Assembly (NCBI GenBank): GCA_963575745.1
Contig: CAUYUJ010015835.1
Coordinates: 142,501-206,500, forward strand
Length of the DNA stretch: 64,000 bases
Direction: 5' to 3'
Source of the DNA: Prorocentrum cordatum
Taxonomy: Eukaryota > Sar > Dinophyceae > Prorocentrales > Prorocentraceae
This document shows, in pieces, positions 9,410-20,889 of the stretch. The stretch's first letter is position 1; every line of letters begins with the position of its first letter. The notes under the pieces were generated by a model, which saw nothing but the letters and a program-made list of their open reading frames with translations, searched no databases and was not told where the DNA came from. Position numbers and translations under genes: made by a program.

Positions 9410-9930
9410 CTTTATAGAAACAGCAGCAGGGGAAGCAGGAGGGGGAGCAGCACCAGCAGCAGTAGCAGAGTGCCAGCAGCACAAGCGGCAGGGAGAGTGG
9501 GGGCAGAAGGAGCGTTAGGAGGAGGAGGAGGAGGAGGAGGAGGAGGAGGAGGAGGAGGAGGGGATGGCAGCATCCTTTGTGGATCCACGTGCCAGCAGCG
9601 TGAGGCGTCAGGAGGAGGAGGAGGAGGAGGTGGAGGAAAAGGACGAAAGCGAGGAAGAGGAGGGGATGGGGAGGATGAGCAGCAGGAGAAGGGAGGAGAG
9701 TGAGAGAGGAACAGATGGAGGGGATGTGGGGGTGCGGAGAGGCTGGGGGGCGAGTGGGGGGATGCGGGAGAGGTGGGCGGAGGCTTCGGGGTGGGCCGTT
9801 AGAAATGGCGGGGGAAACGGAGGAGGGAGGCGGGGAAGGAGGCAGAGAGAAGAGGGAAGAGGAGGAGGAGGAGGAGGAGGAGGAGGAGGACGACGACGAC
9901 GACGATGACGAGGATCAGGAGGACGAGGGG
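9410..9930 (+). repeat. Purine-rich region with GGA and GAC arrays
   Basis: Purine-rich from about 9420. Pure GGA runs lie at 9519-9560 and 9858-9890, followed by ACGACGACGACGACGATGAC to about 9915. Confidence 0.85.
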
Positions 9931-10570
9931 GAGGTGCACGGGAGAAGATGGACGATAGCACGAGCAACACTGCAGAGGCAGCGGCCGCTGCAGCCGAGCG
10001 CACACGTTGGAGGCGGCCGGTTGCTGCCCCGCGGAGAAGCAGAACCATCTTCGCCGCCACCGGGGCAGCCCTGGCCTCGCTGGCCGATCTGCTCCTCCTG
10101 GAGGGGGATGGGCGCCGACCCCCTCCCCAGACAGGGGGGTGGAGGGAGGAGGACGGAGAAGGGAGGAGGGAGGAGGGAGGAGGAGGAGGAGGAGGAGGAG
10201 GAGGAGGAGGAGGAGGAGGAGGGAGGAGGAGGAGGGAGGAGGGAGGGAAGGAGGGCGGGAGGGAGGGAGGGAGGGGTTGCGCTGGGGGAGCTGGCCTACA
10301 GCCAACACGAGGGTCGAGAGCAAGGCCAGTTTCGGAGGGGCCCTCTCGTGCTCCTCGCGCTTGGGCGGTCCACCTTGGCGACGTTCTCCGTCTGCGGGGC
10401 ATCTTCACGGGGCCTCGGGCCTTCGCCGAGGGGGGGGTGCTCTCGACCCGCGCTGTCTCGCGGCCGTGCATCGACGGCACCCTGTCGCCGTGGGGGCCAC
10501 GGGTGGCTCTGCCGATGCCGATGGCCCGAGTTTGGGGTCTCCCTCCGATTTCCTCGGAAGATGCCACCAC
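9931..10570. other. No gene; GGA array inside
   Basis: A GGA/GGGA array covers about 10140-10272. The flanks are GC-rich without a convincing coding frame. Confidence 0.55.
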
Positions 10571-10966
10571 TCTAAGCTCGTTCCGGCGCTCCCAGAACGA
10601 CCACTCTAAACTCGCTCAGGTATGCTACTCATAAGCATCAGCAGTTAGGATGCCAGCGTACACTTCTCACGCACGCCCAACGACCCCACACGGGCCCACA
10701 CGCCCGCCTTACGCACGCGGGCCGAATTCCATAAACAGTGCTTGCACTTGGGTGTCCGACGTGTCTTGCTAGGATGAGTGCGTCGTGGATTCGCCACGTT
10801 CCCGCTCGTTGCCGATTGGGTGGATGCGTCGTGGATTCGCCACGTTGGCGCCCGTTGCCGCGTGCGTAGGTGCGTCGAGGATTCGCCACGTTCCCGCCCA
10901 TTGCCGCTCATTGCTGCTCGTGTGGGTGCGTCGAGGATTCGCCGCATTCTTGCCAGTTGCCGCTTC
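10571..10966 (+). repeat. Minisatellite GCGTCGxGGATTCGCCACG
   Basis: Four units with the motif TGCGTCGTGGATTCGCCACG or TGCGTCGAGGATTCGCCxC start near 10780, 10826, 10871 and 10927. Each is followed by a variable GCCCxTTGCCG spacer, so the period is 45-57 bp. A short direct repeat of CACTCTAAxCTCG lies just upstream (10568-10617). Confidence 0.8.
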
Positions 10967-11280
10967 GTGCGCTCCCGCACCCAGTGGGAAGACGCGAAGC
11001 ATGAAGAATACGAAAAGCTTGGTCCCATGTAGTGAGACCCAGCTTTCTGTCAGCATCACTGTGGACGCAAAGCATTCCCACATAGCTGTCAACACATAGC
11101 TCCTACCACGTGGCCTACAGAACGCAGCCTCCACCTCCAGGGTGCGAAGACTCACTGGTTGGGGCCCACGCTGGCAAACATCTGGCATCCCAGAACCGTA
11201 GAAGAATCAAAGGGAGCCCAGCCGGAGCTCGTCCTCCTTTTTTTCTCCCGCTGGGCGAATTTAAGCCACGGAGCTGGAGC
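10967..11280. other. No gene seen
   Basis: Nothing recognised. Short open frames lack any motif I can name. Confidence 0.5.
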
Positions 11281-11575
11281 GTACCTCCTCCTCCTCCTCC
11301 TCCTCCTCCTCCTCCTCCTCCTCCTCAGTTCGGCGCGCTGGCATGCCGCACGTGCGCGGCCAGTCATTGAAGTAGGGGGCGCGTTCCTTAACCCCCTCCT
11401 CCTCCTCCCCCCCGCCCCCTCCTCGGGGCCCCTCCTCCTCGGGGCCCCTCTGCACCGAGGCCCGCGCGCTGCTCTCCCCGGCGGCGCGCGGCGCCCGGGC
11501 CTGGAGGCCCCGGGCTCCCGCCGAAAGCTTTGCTCGGGCCTCGCGCCGTCGCCTCCCCAGCCGCACCCACGGGAG

Positions 11576-11631
<56 letters not shown>

Positions 11632-11690
11632 CGACGACGGGGGCGACGACGACGACGACGGCGACGGCGACGACGACGACGACCGCCCCG
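11281..11690 (+). repeat. TCC array and GAC array
   Basis: TCC repeats at about 11283-11326, then a CCTCC-rich spacer, then a (GAC)n array at about 11576-11685 with GGCGAC variants. The GAC array gives poly-Asp or poly-Val open frames that I do not regard as genes. Confidence 0.9.
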
Positions 11691-13060
11691 GGCGCGGCGG
11701 CCGCGGGCTCTCGTGGAAAGCCCCGCTCGGGTCTTTCGCCGCCGCCTCCCCGGCCGCCCCGGCAGGACAAGAAGTGCCCACGCCCATCGGTAATGCATCG
11801 ACTACACGTAAGAGTGACCCTTTGCCAGAATGACCGTTGGTGCGGACCCACGGGGACCCCCCGATCGCTGAACAAGATGCGATAGCAGCGGCTTGCGCGC
11901 CTGGTTTTGGCCCCCTCGCCCCCCCCCCCCCTCAGGCCGCGCACCAAAAGTCACTCTTGTCCAGGGTCACTCTTACTTGCAGCTGAATGAAGTGCGCTTG
12001 GGGGCCGCTGAACCCCCCGAAGCCCCAAGTTGAGGTGTCCACATTTTACCCTTCAAGCGCTGCCTCCCGCGCACCGAGCGGTCCAGGGCGGTCTCGACAT
12101 CGTGGCGCCGCCTGCGGCGGCGCCCCTGGGGCGCTCGCGCTCCAGGGCTGGGGTGTTGAGACGGCCCTGGGCTACTCGGGGGGGCAGGTGGAGGCCAGCC
12201 TGGACCAGCCGGGGGGGGCCGTTGTGGCCAGCCGGGGCTCCCTGGGGGGGGCTCTCTGCAGGCAACCCGAAGCCTTGACACGCCCATCGCGCCACGACAA
12301 TCAGGGGCAACGGTAGGGGGGAGATAGGCTCAGGGGGGAATGCATCGACCCCTAATCGCCCAATCATCGCCGATGGGTGCCCGGTACCCCTTTCCCGCAC
12401 AGGAACGTGCGGATTCACCATCGGAGGCCTATCGCCGACGTATCGGCGATGTATCGCCAATTCCGGGTCGACGTTTCCCCCCCTGAGCCGGTCCCCCCCC
12501 TTATTGTTGCTCTTCAGGCAACGCTACGATCAAGTGCATCCAAAAATCGATAGCCTTTTCCCCCCCACCCAAAAGTGACGACGGTGCGTTCGAGGCAACC
12601 CGCGAAGGGCGAAACGTGGACGCTCCAATTTTGGGCTTGGGTGAGGGAGGCACGACATACGCTCCACAAGATGTCATTCAACATCACTTGATGTGGTCTT
12701 CATGCCATGGGTGTGGACACGTTCTGTCCGACCACCGTCGCCTCATCCTCCTCACATCCCAGTCCCAACCCCCCCACCCTGAGGTCCTTGCGTCGCAAGT
12801 TGTTTCGATCAGGGCGTTCTCGCCTCCTTTCGCGCCCCTGGGACCTTCACAGATCGATCTGGCTCAAAAAATGATGCAAAAGGATGGGGTCCAGAGCTTT
12901 GGTCATGATTTGTTCACGATGTTGTATTTTTGTCGCGTCGTCAGCCGTCCCACCCCCTCCTGCTTCTGCTTCGACGCCGTAAGGCAGATCTATGCCAGGA
13001 CAATCTTCGACTTCAGAGCAGGCGCATCTAGTCTGGGTTTCTGAATAAGCGTTGGGGATA
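11691..13060. other. No gene seen
   Basis: No recognisable gene. At 12340-12460 there are several GCCGAT/ATCGGC words related to the inverted repeat at 1293-1460. A 142-residue plus-strand open frame at 12616-13044 has no motif I recognise; it has less biased composition than most frames nearby but no supporting context. Confidence 0.5.
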
Positions 13061-13534
13061 CCCCCCCGACGGGGGGGGTCAAGCTCGCCACATCGTCGCG
13101 CCGCGACGGGGATCGGAGCGCCTTCGGCGCGCAGTAGCTACCCGCGACGGGGGTCGATGTGGGGCTGTCGGCGGGGGTGACGCCCCCACCGACGGTGATT
13201 AACAAACTCGGAGTATCCGACATCCTCCCTTCCCTTCCTGCTCCTCACTCTCTGCTCCTCTGCGCACTGTTCCTCGGGAGTGGCATGTTTTGATCCCTCT
13301 ACGTCCCTGGTGGGGCCCCGCCCCACCCGCCGTCTGGCGGGGGTGTAGGGGCCAGGGAGCGTTTTCCTTCTTCGGGTTGAGAACGCTGGAATCGGAGTCG
13401 CGCCTCTCCCGTTGAGGTAGGTGTTTTCCCCCTCTCTGCACGGCTGCGCTTGCCAAAACATTCCAAAACGTTCCTCACTCTCCCCCTCCCCCCTGCTCCC
13501 CCTCCTCCTCAGCCTCCTCCGCCTGAGTCACGTG
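13061..13534. other. GC-rich palindromic patch; no gene
   Basis: At 13061-13195 are CCCCCCCGACGGGGGGG, GCGCCTTCGGCGCGC and two ACCCGCGACGGGGG-type words. These could form short hairpins. The rest to 13534 is unremarkable, ending in a pyrimidine-rich lead into the TCC array. Confidence 0.5.
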
Positions 13535-13617
13535 CACTCCTCCTCCTCCTCCTCCTCCTCCTCCTCCTCCTCCTCCTCCTCCTCCTCCTCCTCCTCCTCC
13601 TCCTCCTCCTCCTCCTT
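13535..13617 (+). repeat. (TCC)n microsatellite
   Basis: A pure TCC array of about 80 bp. Confidence 0.97.
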
Positions 13618-14814
13618 GCATGATTTTCCTCATCGCGGGTTGAACGGTCGCCCGGCAACGCCTCCTCCGTTTTCTCCGCCTCCTCCGCCACCATTTTCAT
13701 CATCCTCATCCTCCTCCGCCTGCTGGTGAGCGTGCATGGCGGCTGGACCTGCCAGCGAAACGTAGCATGGGCCATATGTTGTTGCGATGCGGGTCTATCC
13801 TCCTCCCCCTTCTTCTGTGGATCGTGGCTTCCGATATGCCCGCAACAGGGGCTGCTGGCACACTGCCATGACGGTGTCCTTCGTAGCGGTCATGCTCGAG
13901 TGGATGTCCTTCGCCATCGGGGAGCTTCAACAGGGTCAAGTGTCCAAAACTGGAGTGCGAGGAGAACCACCAGATCTTCCTCGTCCCCCACTCTTCTTTG
14001 TTCCTCTGTTTCTTCCCCCTCCCCCTCCTCATCATCATCCTCCTCCTTGAGACGCACGAGTCGCCTGGGCGCCTTGAGGAGTGCGGTGCCAGCCTCGATG
14101 CTGGAGGTTGGCGACCATCTCTGCGGTCACGAGGGGCTGCTCCTGGTCGGGCCCTCGCTGCGGAAGGGGAGGCAGTCGACCAAGAGCGGCGTGCAGCGCA
14201 CCACCCTCGTGGGCTTCGGTCCCTCACGGCCCTCTCCCCGTCGTTCGTCGAGCCCGCCGGTGGCCTCGGAGTACACTCTGTGCCAGAGCAGGGCTCGCGC
14301 CATGGCAGCGACGCAAGTCAGCGGAAGGCGCGCCCCGAGAGCTCTGCCAAGCGATCTCGGTGCCACTGCGCGACGTCGGCGGTGGCGCGCGCGGATGTGG
14401 TGAGGCCTCCCTGAGGGTCCGAGCAGCGTGGGGCGTGGCCTTGGAAGGTCCGCTGGGGCCTGCGGGTCGTGGTTCAAGGCCGAGCTCGAGCGCGGTGGCG
14501 TCGGCGCGTGGCCCTGCCTCGGGCCCGCCCCGAGGCGGCCGAGCCGCCGCGCCAAGCAGGCCCTGAGGGTCGCACGCCGAAGATCGAGGAAGAGAAACTG
14601 CATACAGCGAGCGGCTTGAATCAGGAACACTTACTTTTCAAAAGGGGCTCGGTCGTTCCTCAGGTTTGCATGCGTTCCGCTACCTTTTTGGCGGCGAGCC
14701 CCCCTGGTGTTTCTTCGGACGTCGTAGACTTACTCGGAATAAAAATGGTTTCGTTCATTACTGATCGTTTCTTAGGTCAGGCCGATGACTGTGAACATAA
14801 ACTTTGGGAGTTCC
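13618..14814. other. No gene seen
   Basis: GC-rich sequence with overlapping open frames on both strands. None has a recognisable domain or a consistent frame. Confidence 0.5.
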
Positions 14815-14905
14815 GCGCGGACTTCTTGGATCGGCGCTGGGCCCCCCTGGCGGCGCCTCCGGCGCCACACATGGCGCGCTCCGCGCGCCCCAGGGAGTGG
14901 GGTTC
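14815..14905 (+). repeat. Dispersed GC-rich repeat R4 (direct copy)
   Basis: Plus-strand partner of 3262-3345: TTCTTGGATCGGCGCTGG, CCCCCTGGCGGCGCCTCC, then GGCGCGCTCCGCGCGCC. The word CGCGCGGACTTC before the core returns as CGCGCGGACCTC at about 14930. Confidence 0.7.
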
Positions 14906-15730
14906 AGCGCCATTTTTTTTGAAATCCGCGCGGACCTCCGAATGTTTGTCTTTTAGGCTGATTAGCCCCTGGAAGGCGAAAGCTACCTGCGCGCGTCACG
15001 CGGAGCAAATTCGGATCGCGGCACCGTCAAAGACATATTCTGCATAAACAAAGGCCCTGGGGGAGGGGTCGAGAGATCTGGGGGCCTACGCATCGAACTA
15101 AGCTTTGGAGAAGGACCCAACCATACGCACTTGCGAGCACAAACTGAGGGGCGAGCAACAAGGATTGGGGCACGGAGAGGATGGGCAGAGGCGAACAACA
15201 GCACAGCGGGAGTGGGGCGCGAGTTGGGGAGCGAGCGGGTGCTCGGAGAGCGCTTTCTCTTAAGGCGCCTGCAAGAGATACGTACCAGGCACAAGAGCTG
15301 CTCGAGGAGGCAGAGCGCATGACGAGTCCCTGTGACGCGCGCTGGTCGCCCCGAAAAGATTCCAGCGACGCGCGCGGGTCGGCCGCTGCACCGAGCAAAA
15401 ACGCTGGGCAAAACATGTCAAGATAGATCCCCAGACCCCTCTTAGAACACATCCAAACGGGTTTCGTCACCGTGGATTCATTGTCGGGAATGTCCTGGAG
15501 GGAAGGAGATGAGGAGAATTGTCCTCCCTCTCCCATGCTGAAAGGGGGAAAACACGGCTGACCCCGCGCGCGTTCTTTTACCGAGCGGCAGAGCGAGTTG
15601 CGTGGTGCGCTGGCGTTCTCGTACCGAGCGGCAGAGCGCCTTGGGCTGGCATCAGGGGCCACTGATCGCATGCCGGGGTGTCCCAGAATGCTAGGCGGGA
15701 GCTCATTCGAACCCTTCAATTTGGAGCTTG
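14906..15730. other. No gene seen
   Basis: Nothing recognised. Two copies of GTACCGAGCGGCAGAGCG-like words occur near 15580-15630. Confidence 0.5.
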
Positions 15731-16165
15731 CGATGGAGCTCTCTTCGGGGCCACGAAACGTGGGAGGGGTGTACTAACATGAAAAACGCGACCTCGTGTG
15801 AACCTGGTAATTGGGGCCTTTTTGTGGAGTTCCCTTCGAGTCAACGCGCGCGAGCCTTGGGATTTGGGTATCAGTTAGATCGCCTATGGGGCCACGAAAC
15901 GTGTGAGGGACATGCCAAAATGACACCGGAGAAAAACCCCAACCAGGGCTATAGGGCTAGGGGGCTATTGAGCTAGAAGGCTATAGAGCTATAGGGTTAT
16001 AGAGTTGTAGGGCTATTGGGGTGCACCCGGCCCCGGGCACCCCGGGCACCCGGGCACCCGGGCGTGCAGCGAAAATCGGCGACAAACCTAACCTAATTCT
16101 TGGGTCTTGGACCTTGTTTGGAGCTCCTTATGGGGCCACAGAGCGTGTGGGGGGGTGCAGGAATT
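15731..16165 (+). repeat. GGGGCCACGAAACGTG word, three copies
   Basis: GGAGCTCTCTTCGGGGCCAC (about 15736) is followed by GAAACGTGGGAGGGGTG. The word recurs as TATGGGGCCACGAAACGTG (about 15884) and TATGGGGCCACAGAGCGTG (about 16132). A fourth copy lies inverted at about 23095-23130. The inverted TATAGCCC element (15938-16095) sits between the second and third copies. Confidence 0.7.
15938..16095 (-). repeat. TATAGCCC element, inverted short copy
   Basis: On the minus strand the order is TTAGGTTAGGTTTGTCGCCG, GGGTGCCCGGGTGCCC words, a CCCTATAG core of about 70 bp, then GTTGGGGTTTTTCTCCGGTG. This matches the ends of copies 1 and 2 with a much shorter core, so the ends are the conserved part and the octamer core varies in length. 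Confidence 0.85.
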
Positions 16166-16775
16166 AGAGGCGGGAACTCATGCGAACTTTGGCCTCTGGG
16201 CCAGCCTCCGCGCCCCCCAAGAGCGCGAAGTTGTCGCCAATTGCGGTGATGATCGGCGGCGCCCCCAAGCGCAGCAACGCCGCCAGCGCCGAGAGCTCCC
16301 CACCGCTGATGCCCATGAAGGGGCAGCGCATGATGGCGGACACGCCCATCAGGAGCACCTCGGCTGCAGGCCGCAGCGCTTCCACAGCCCAGCCCACACA
16401 GGCTCAACGCATGTGCTCGCCCTCGAACTGGGACCCGCCAGGGAACAGCTCGCCTGGCAGCAGGCACCCCTGAGGGTTACCCATCCGGCACAGTTGCTCG
16501 AAGTGGCGCGATGAGCCCACGCGGCAGCGGCCACGGCACTCCCTTCAGCAGGCCTGCAGCTTCAGGAAAATCAGAGCGTTCGCGCAGCGGTTGCACTGGA
16601 GGTGGCAGTTGAAGCTCAGGAAGCCACCCGTTACAGGCACAATGCCGATGAAGCTCAGGAGCGACAAAAGGACGTACACGTACATGAATCCACGCTGGTT
16701 TCGAGAGTACGCATAGCGCAAATGTTCGTATAACGCGGCAGGTCTCGCGGATCGAGGGGCCGTGTTCATGTACAT
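16164..16775 (-). pseudogene. Membrane-protein-like relic (unknown)
   Basis: One minus-strand frame runs through this block, broken only by two TGA stops, at about 16547 and about 16406. It contains a hydrophobic stretch (FMYVYVLLSLLSFIGIVPV), then a cysteine-rich part with G-rich spacing (CRMGNPQGCLLPGE and GGSQFEGE), then another hydrophobic stretch from EVLLMGVSAIM onward. The spacing resembles the Cys-rich ephrin-like repeats of protist surface proteins next to a membrane helix, but several expected cysteines are missing. That identity is a guess. It may equally be a relic of an unknown mobile gene or a host pseudogene. It lies just beyond the 3' side of LINE 1 on the same strand. Confidence 0.3.
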
Positions 16776-17249
16776 AGCTGGGCGCGTACGTCCTTTGTGG
16801 GCTCCCTAGAAGCAGCGCGCCCACGGTCGGGGCCATTCCACACGCGTGCTTCTGCTGCTGAGACCATCCCGCTGCCCGGCAACAATGACCGACGCCAAGC
16901 AGCTTCGCGCCTCGAGGGCGAAGTGTGCCGCGGGGCCAGCCGTCGCCAAGACAGGGGCACCAGCAACGGCGACCTGTCCCCCAGCAGCAGGTGACAGCGG
17001 TGCAGGAGGCGCCTCGGCAGTACACCCTAGGCGATGCTTAAGAAAACCTAAGTTTTCGGCCAGAGTCTCGATGATTCTTAACGTTTCAATGTGAATCCTA
17101 AGATTTTACTAGACATGTTGGGTTTTTATTCAAGTTCTGAGACTATGAATTTCTTAACCCATGATTTCTAAAGCATTTCGCAGGGTGTAGCATCAGCCTG
17201 AACATGGCGGCCAATGACGCCGTGCCTGCCCACGGCACCTGCGGTAGCC

Positions 17250-17690
17250 ACGCGCGCCAGCGGCTCCAGCACACCGCCATCAGCCAGGCATTTGAGTTCT
17301 CCATGGCGTCCGAGGTGTTGCCGTTGCCAGGCGTGAGCCACAGCCTCGGGAGCACCCACGGCGCGAGCTCAAACGAGTCCAGAAGCCCGCCCCCATGCGT
17401 TCTCCAGACGCGGCCATCGACGACCTCCCAGCCGACGCGCGGCAGCCACAGCCTCACGGCCGAGACAGGCCCACGGCACTGCGCCCAGCGGATGGCTTGA
17501 GCATCGCCATGATCGGCACCACGGAGGCACGGTGCATTGGATCCAGGGGAGCCGCGAGCATGATCGTAGGCGCCCTGGAATGGCCTGCCGCGCTGGGCGC
17601 CACCGCCGCGAAGACCGAAGACCTGAGCTTGTCCAGCTCCATGGCCGCACAGCCCGTGACCGAGAGACATCAGGGCACGCCGGCCTCGAT
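17250..17690 (-). pseudogene. LINE 1 thumb/C-terminal region
   Basis: Continues from the reverse transcriptase. One frame gives LRSSVFAAVAPSAAGHSRAP and DPMHRASVVP (about 17642-17500); another gives WEVVDGRVWRTHGGGLLDSF followed by ELAPWVLPRLW (about 17430-17330). Two frames are needed to follow the protein, so there is at least one frameshift. Similar segments follow the reverse transcriptase in other elements of this type, where the region acts as thumb and linker. No catalytic residue is assigned. Confidence 0.55.
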
Positions 17691-18690
17691 CCCTTGCCTG
17701 GCCACTTTGCGCACCTCCTGCGTGCGCCCAGGTCCGTGCTTGAGAGGGCTCACCCGTCGCAAACGCAGGCCGCCTTGCTCGAGCTTGTGCTGCTTGACTT
17801 TCTTGGCGATGCGCTTGCCACACCAGTAGTCGAAACCGAGGATCCTCTGGCAACTCACAGCCTTCACCCCAAGAAGTCGCTGAAAGTGATCCTGACGTTC
17901 AGCACGAGCGCATGGCATGCCGGCCAACGCACGGGACTTCTTGACCGCCACGTTGAGGTCCACCTCGAGCAGGAGTAGCTTCAGCTGAAAGGCTGCGTCA
18001 GCAACCTCTCGCGCGACCCTCACAAGGCCACCGACCCTGTGGGGCATGAGGGCGTCCAGCACGACAGCCAGGGACATTGCGGGATTCACCTCGACCAGGC
18101 GATCGAGAGGCACGATCGGCATGAGCTTCAGGAAGTACGCGGCGAAGCCGTCGCCTGGCAGCACGGACTGCCTCGCCAAGATCGCGTCGGAAGTGGCGCA
18201 GCTCATGCTGAGCACCTTCGGAGCAGTGGAGGTCCAGCTGCAACTTGAGCTGCCACAGGGGGCAGCCGGTCGCCTCAGCTGCCTTCAGCAGCCACTGGTG
18301 GCGAAATTGCTCGAAGGCCTTGAACAGGCCCAGCAATGCCTCCACGGCAACCCAGGCCTCGGGATCATCGGAATCCTTGCAACGCTGTGTGGCCCACTCG
18401 CCAACGGCAGCCTGGCGCCACACAGCAGGCTCGCAGCTGCGCCCCGCCGTCGCCCACCAGCCTGGCCTGTCGTGCCGCCGCTCCCATTCACGGGCGACGT
18501 GACGACGCAGTCGAGCCTGAACACGCGCCAGCGACATGATTAGCGCGATTGGCCTCATACCGCCCAGGCGCTTCTGCACGAAGGAAATCCCCCAGCGCTG
18601 CGTCGCACAGTTCGTCGGACAAGCGTGGCCCGACCGAGCGGCACGACATGCCCGTGGTCTTTTTGAAGGAAAGCAGCACCTTCCTCTCCG
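17690..18690 (-). pseudogene. LINE 1 reverse transcriptase, active site lost
   Basis: Would copy element RNA into DNA at the nicked target. Visible motifs in order: GGMRPIALIMSLARVQARLR (motif 1/2 region, about 18570-18510); AVWRQA followed by EWA; motif A as LLGLFKAFE (about 18340-18310); motif B region as LPGDGFAAYFLKL (about 18170-18130); motif C region as LAVVLDALMPH (18068-18035); then VDLNVAVKKSRALAG and ILGFDYWCGKRIAKK. Motif A has Gly (codon GGC, 18328-18330) where the family has catalytic Asp. Motif C has Asp-Ala (18051-18056) where the family has Asp-Asp. Each is one base from an Asp codon. A frameshift separates the motif A and motif B frames. Inactive by inspection. Confidence 0.8.
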
Positions 18691-18789
18691 CTCAGCGACA
18701 CTTGGCCTGGGCGGCCTTGCACCAAGACGAGCTAGCCAATGTAGCTTCTCTACCACTCGATCTCCAGCGCCGAGCCCTCCTGGCCGAGG

Positions 18790-19915
18790 CCTATGGGCTC
18801 GAAAATGGTGCGATCACACCCGGTGTCACGGCCGCGCCTTCGGCGTCCTCGGCGCAGCTGGGCTTCGCGCAGGAATTATCCTCGAAGCCGACGGGCACCT
18901 TGGAGAGAGCATGCAGCCATCCACCGCCACCAGCAGCCTGCGTCTCTATCCACTCCTTGAAGCGGCGCTCACGCACAGCCATGTCCCCCTCGGCAAGATT
19001 CACGGCGTCGTCGTGGCAATGTTGCCCCAGCGTCGCCAGTTGATCAGGATCGACACGCTCCACACGCAGACTGCTGAGGAGCAGCCAGCAACGGCTCGCG
19101 ATGGAGATCGCCTCAGGTGAAGCTTCCCCGTCAGGCATCTCCTTCACGAGCTGCGGCGCCTTCCCAAGCAGGCTGCGCAAACCTGGCACCGCCGCCATTC
19201 GCCTCTGGACCAGGCTGACGTTCACGACGTCCTCGACACTAGCCGCAACTCTGACCAGCCAGGTCGCCTCCACAGACACGCACAGCCGGCGAGCAGCACG
19301 GACAGGCAGCTGGCGGACCCAGCGAGGCTGGGCAGCGCATTTGGTCTTGTCTTCGACCCCGGTAGATGCCCCCCAACTCCTCCTCGGCTTGTCCGAAGAA
19401 GCACTGCGTCGCCTCAGTGAGCGAGGCTCGCACTCCAGCATCCACCTGCCCATTGCCAGGGGCAGCGCAAGTGCCTTCGCGGGCCGAGCTAGGGTTACGA
19501 ACCCCAGTCGCAGCCACCAAGCCACCATCGGTTTCCCGACTTCTGCAAGTCGAGGGCGAGGCCGAACGAGGAATACACTGCCCGCTCCCAGGGGCAGTAC
19601 CAACCACTCCAGCAGCACAAGACCGCGAAAACCTACCCGTTTTGATTGAAATGGGTCGTATTCCTTGGGCTCCAGAAAGAGACCCGCCAGCAATACCAGC
19701 GCTCGAAGCCGAACCAGTCGAAGTGACAACCGCAGCGAGCGGGGGGCTGCTCGAGCTGGGCCAGCTGGAGGCAAGGCAGGTGCTGGGGGCAAGTGCCGCC
19801 CCCTGGAGTGGGGCCTCACCAGAAGCTGCGGGGCGCTCAGGGCTGGCGCTCTCTGGCTGGGATGGCCCAGCTGAGCAGTGCATACCTTGGCTTCGGCATC
19901 CATGTCGAGGTCCAC
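18790..19915 (-). pseudogene. LINE 1 endonuclease-RT linker, open frame
   Basis: A 374-residue minus-strand frame with no stop. Its C-terminal half reads as the linker usual between endonuclease and reverse transcriptase in these elements: VVNVSLVQRRMAAVPGLRSL, then DPDQLATLGQ, RERRFKEWIETQAAGGGGWL and HALSKVPVGFED. The pattern Wxxxx…GGGGWxHxxSK is typical just before the reverse transcriptase fingers. The N-terminal half is arginine-rich and may be partly out of frame. The long run without stops suggests this part decayed later, or by substitutions rather than frameshifts. Confidence 0.6.
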
Positions 19916-19989
19916 GTCGGGGTCGTCGAACCCGCAATCCCGAGATCCGTCCTGGCCGCCGCCGCGCTGTGATTACCGCGCCCTCGAAG

Positions 19990-20887
19990 TATTAGGTAAA
20001 TTCCGCGACTCCGAAGACCAGTTGGCTCCAATCCACATGGCGACAGGATCAGCACCTAGAGCAGCTGGCACAACAGCGTCAGGGCGCTCGACACCCAGCA
20101 GGGCCCCAACGTCCTGCGCAACACGCATCTGGCCAACCGCGTGGCCAGCGGAGCAGCAGCCTGCAGTTCGCTCCACGGGAAAGGGGCGAGGCGCGTCCAG
20201 GATACGGATCCATGGCCTGGCTTCGTCCGCCGCCACCGTGGCCACCGCAGGTCGATGAGGGTAGACGGGGGAGCCAGCGACCATTTGCATTCCCACCATT
20301 TGCAGTCCTCGCAACCCTTTGAACAGGTCAATGGAGCGGTTCGATTGTTCACACGTGGCTTCCACCGTGCCAACCACGGTGGCGTCGAAATTCTTCAGCG
20401 CACAACTCTGCTCCAGCTCGGCCTTGGCAACGTTGAAGTCTCCGCCGACAACGCGCTGCAACCGGTACCCACGCAGCCGGCCTGCAACGGAGCGCACAAA
20501 AATGACATCAGTTCATTCCCACTCCTGATTCCAAATACACCCTCCCAATGACGACTCCGCCACGAGTCACCCCTGAACGATAATAGGTCTGGACACGCCC
20601 TTGACGAAGCACGGCAGGGCGAGCTCGGCATTCCTGATAGCCAGTGATGCTTACGAATACACGACAGCAACCCACCCGACGCAAGCCCCCCCAGCTTGAG
20701 AAGGCACTGTCTCTGCACCGCACGCTTGCCAGCCACGTCGTCGCAGCTCAGCCTCCGCATCAGTCGTGCGCTCGCGGGAGAGCCTGGTCTCCCGGAATAG
20801 CACGACGTCGCGGCTGGCCAAAACCGAGCCCAGATGCTTGCCCAGGTTGGCGTAGGCATCGAAGTTCAGAGTGCCGAACCTCAACAT
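19990..20887 (-). pseudogene. LINE 1 endonuclease (EEP family)
   Basis: Would nick target DNA to start target-primed reverse transcription. N-terminal half, 20887-20651: FGTLNFDAYANLGKHLGSVL, then VVLFRETRLSRE, where E of RETRL is the likely metal-binding Glu. C-terminal half, 20440-20260: RVVGGDFNVAKAELEQS with the GDFN motif, then RSIDLF and PVYPHRPAVAT, the usual Asp and His region. Two stops lie between the halves (TAG about 20649 and TGA about 20573). All the key motifs survive although the frame is broken, so identity is firm but activity is not expected. Confidence 0.8.
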
Positions 20888-20889
20888 TT

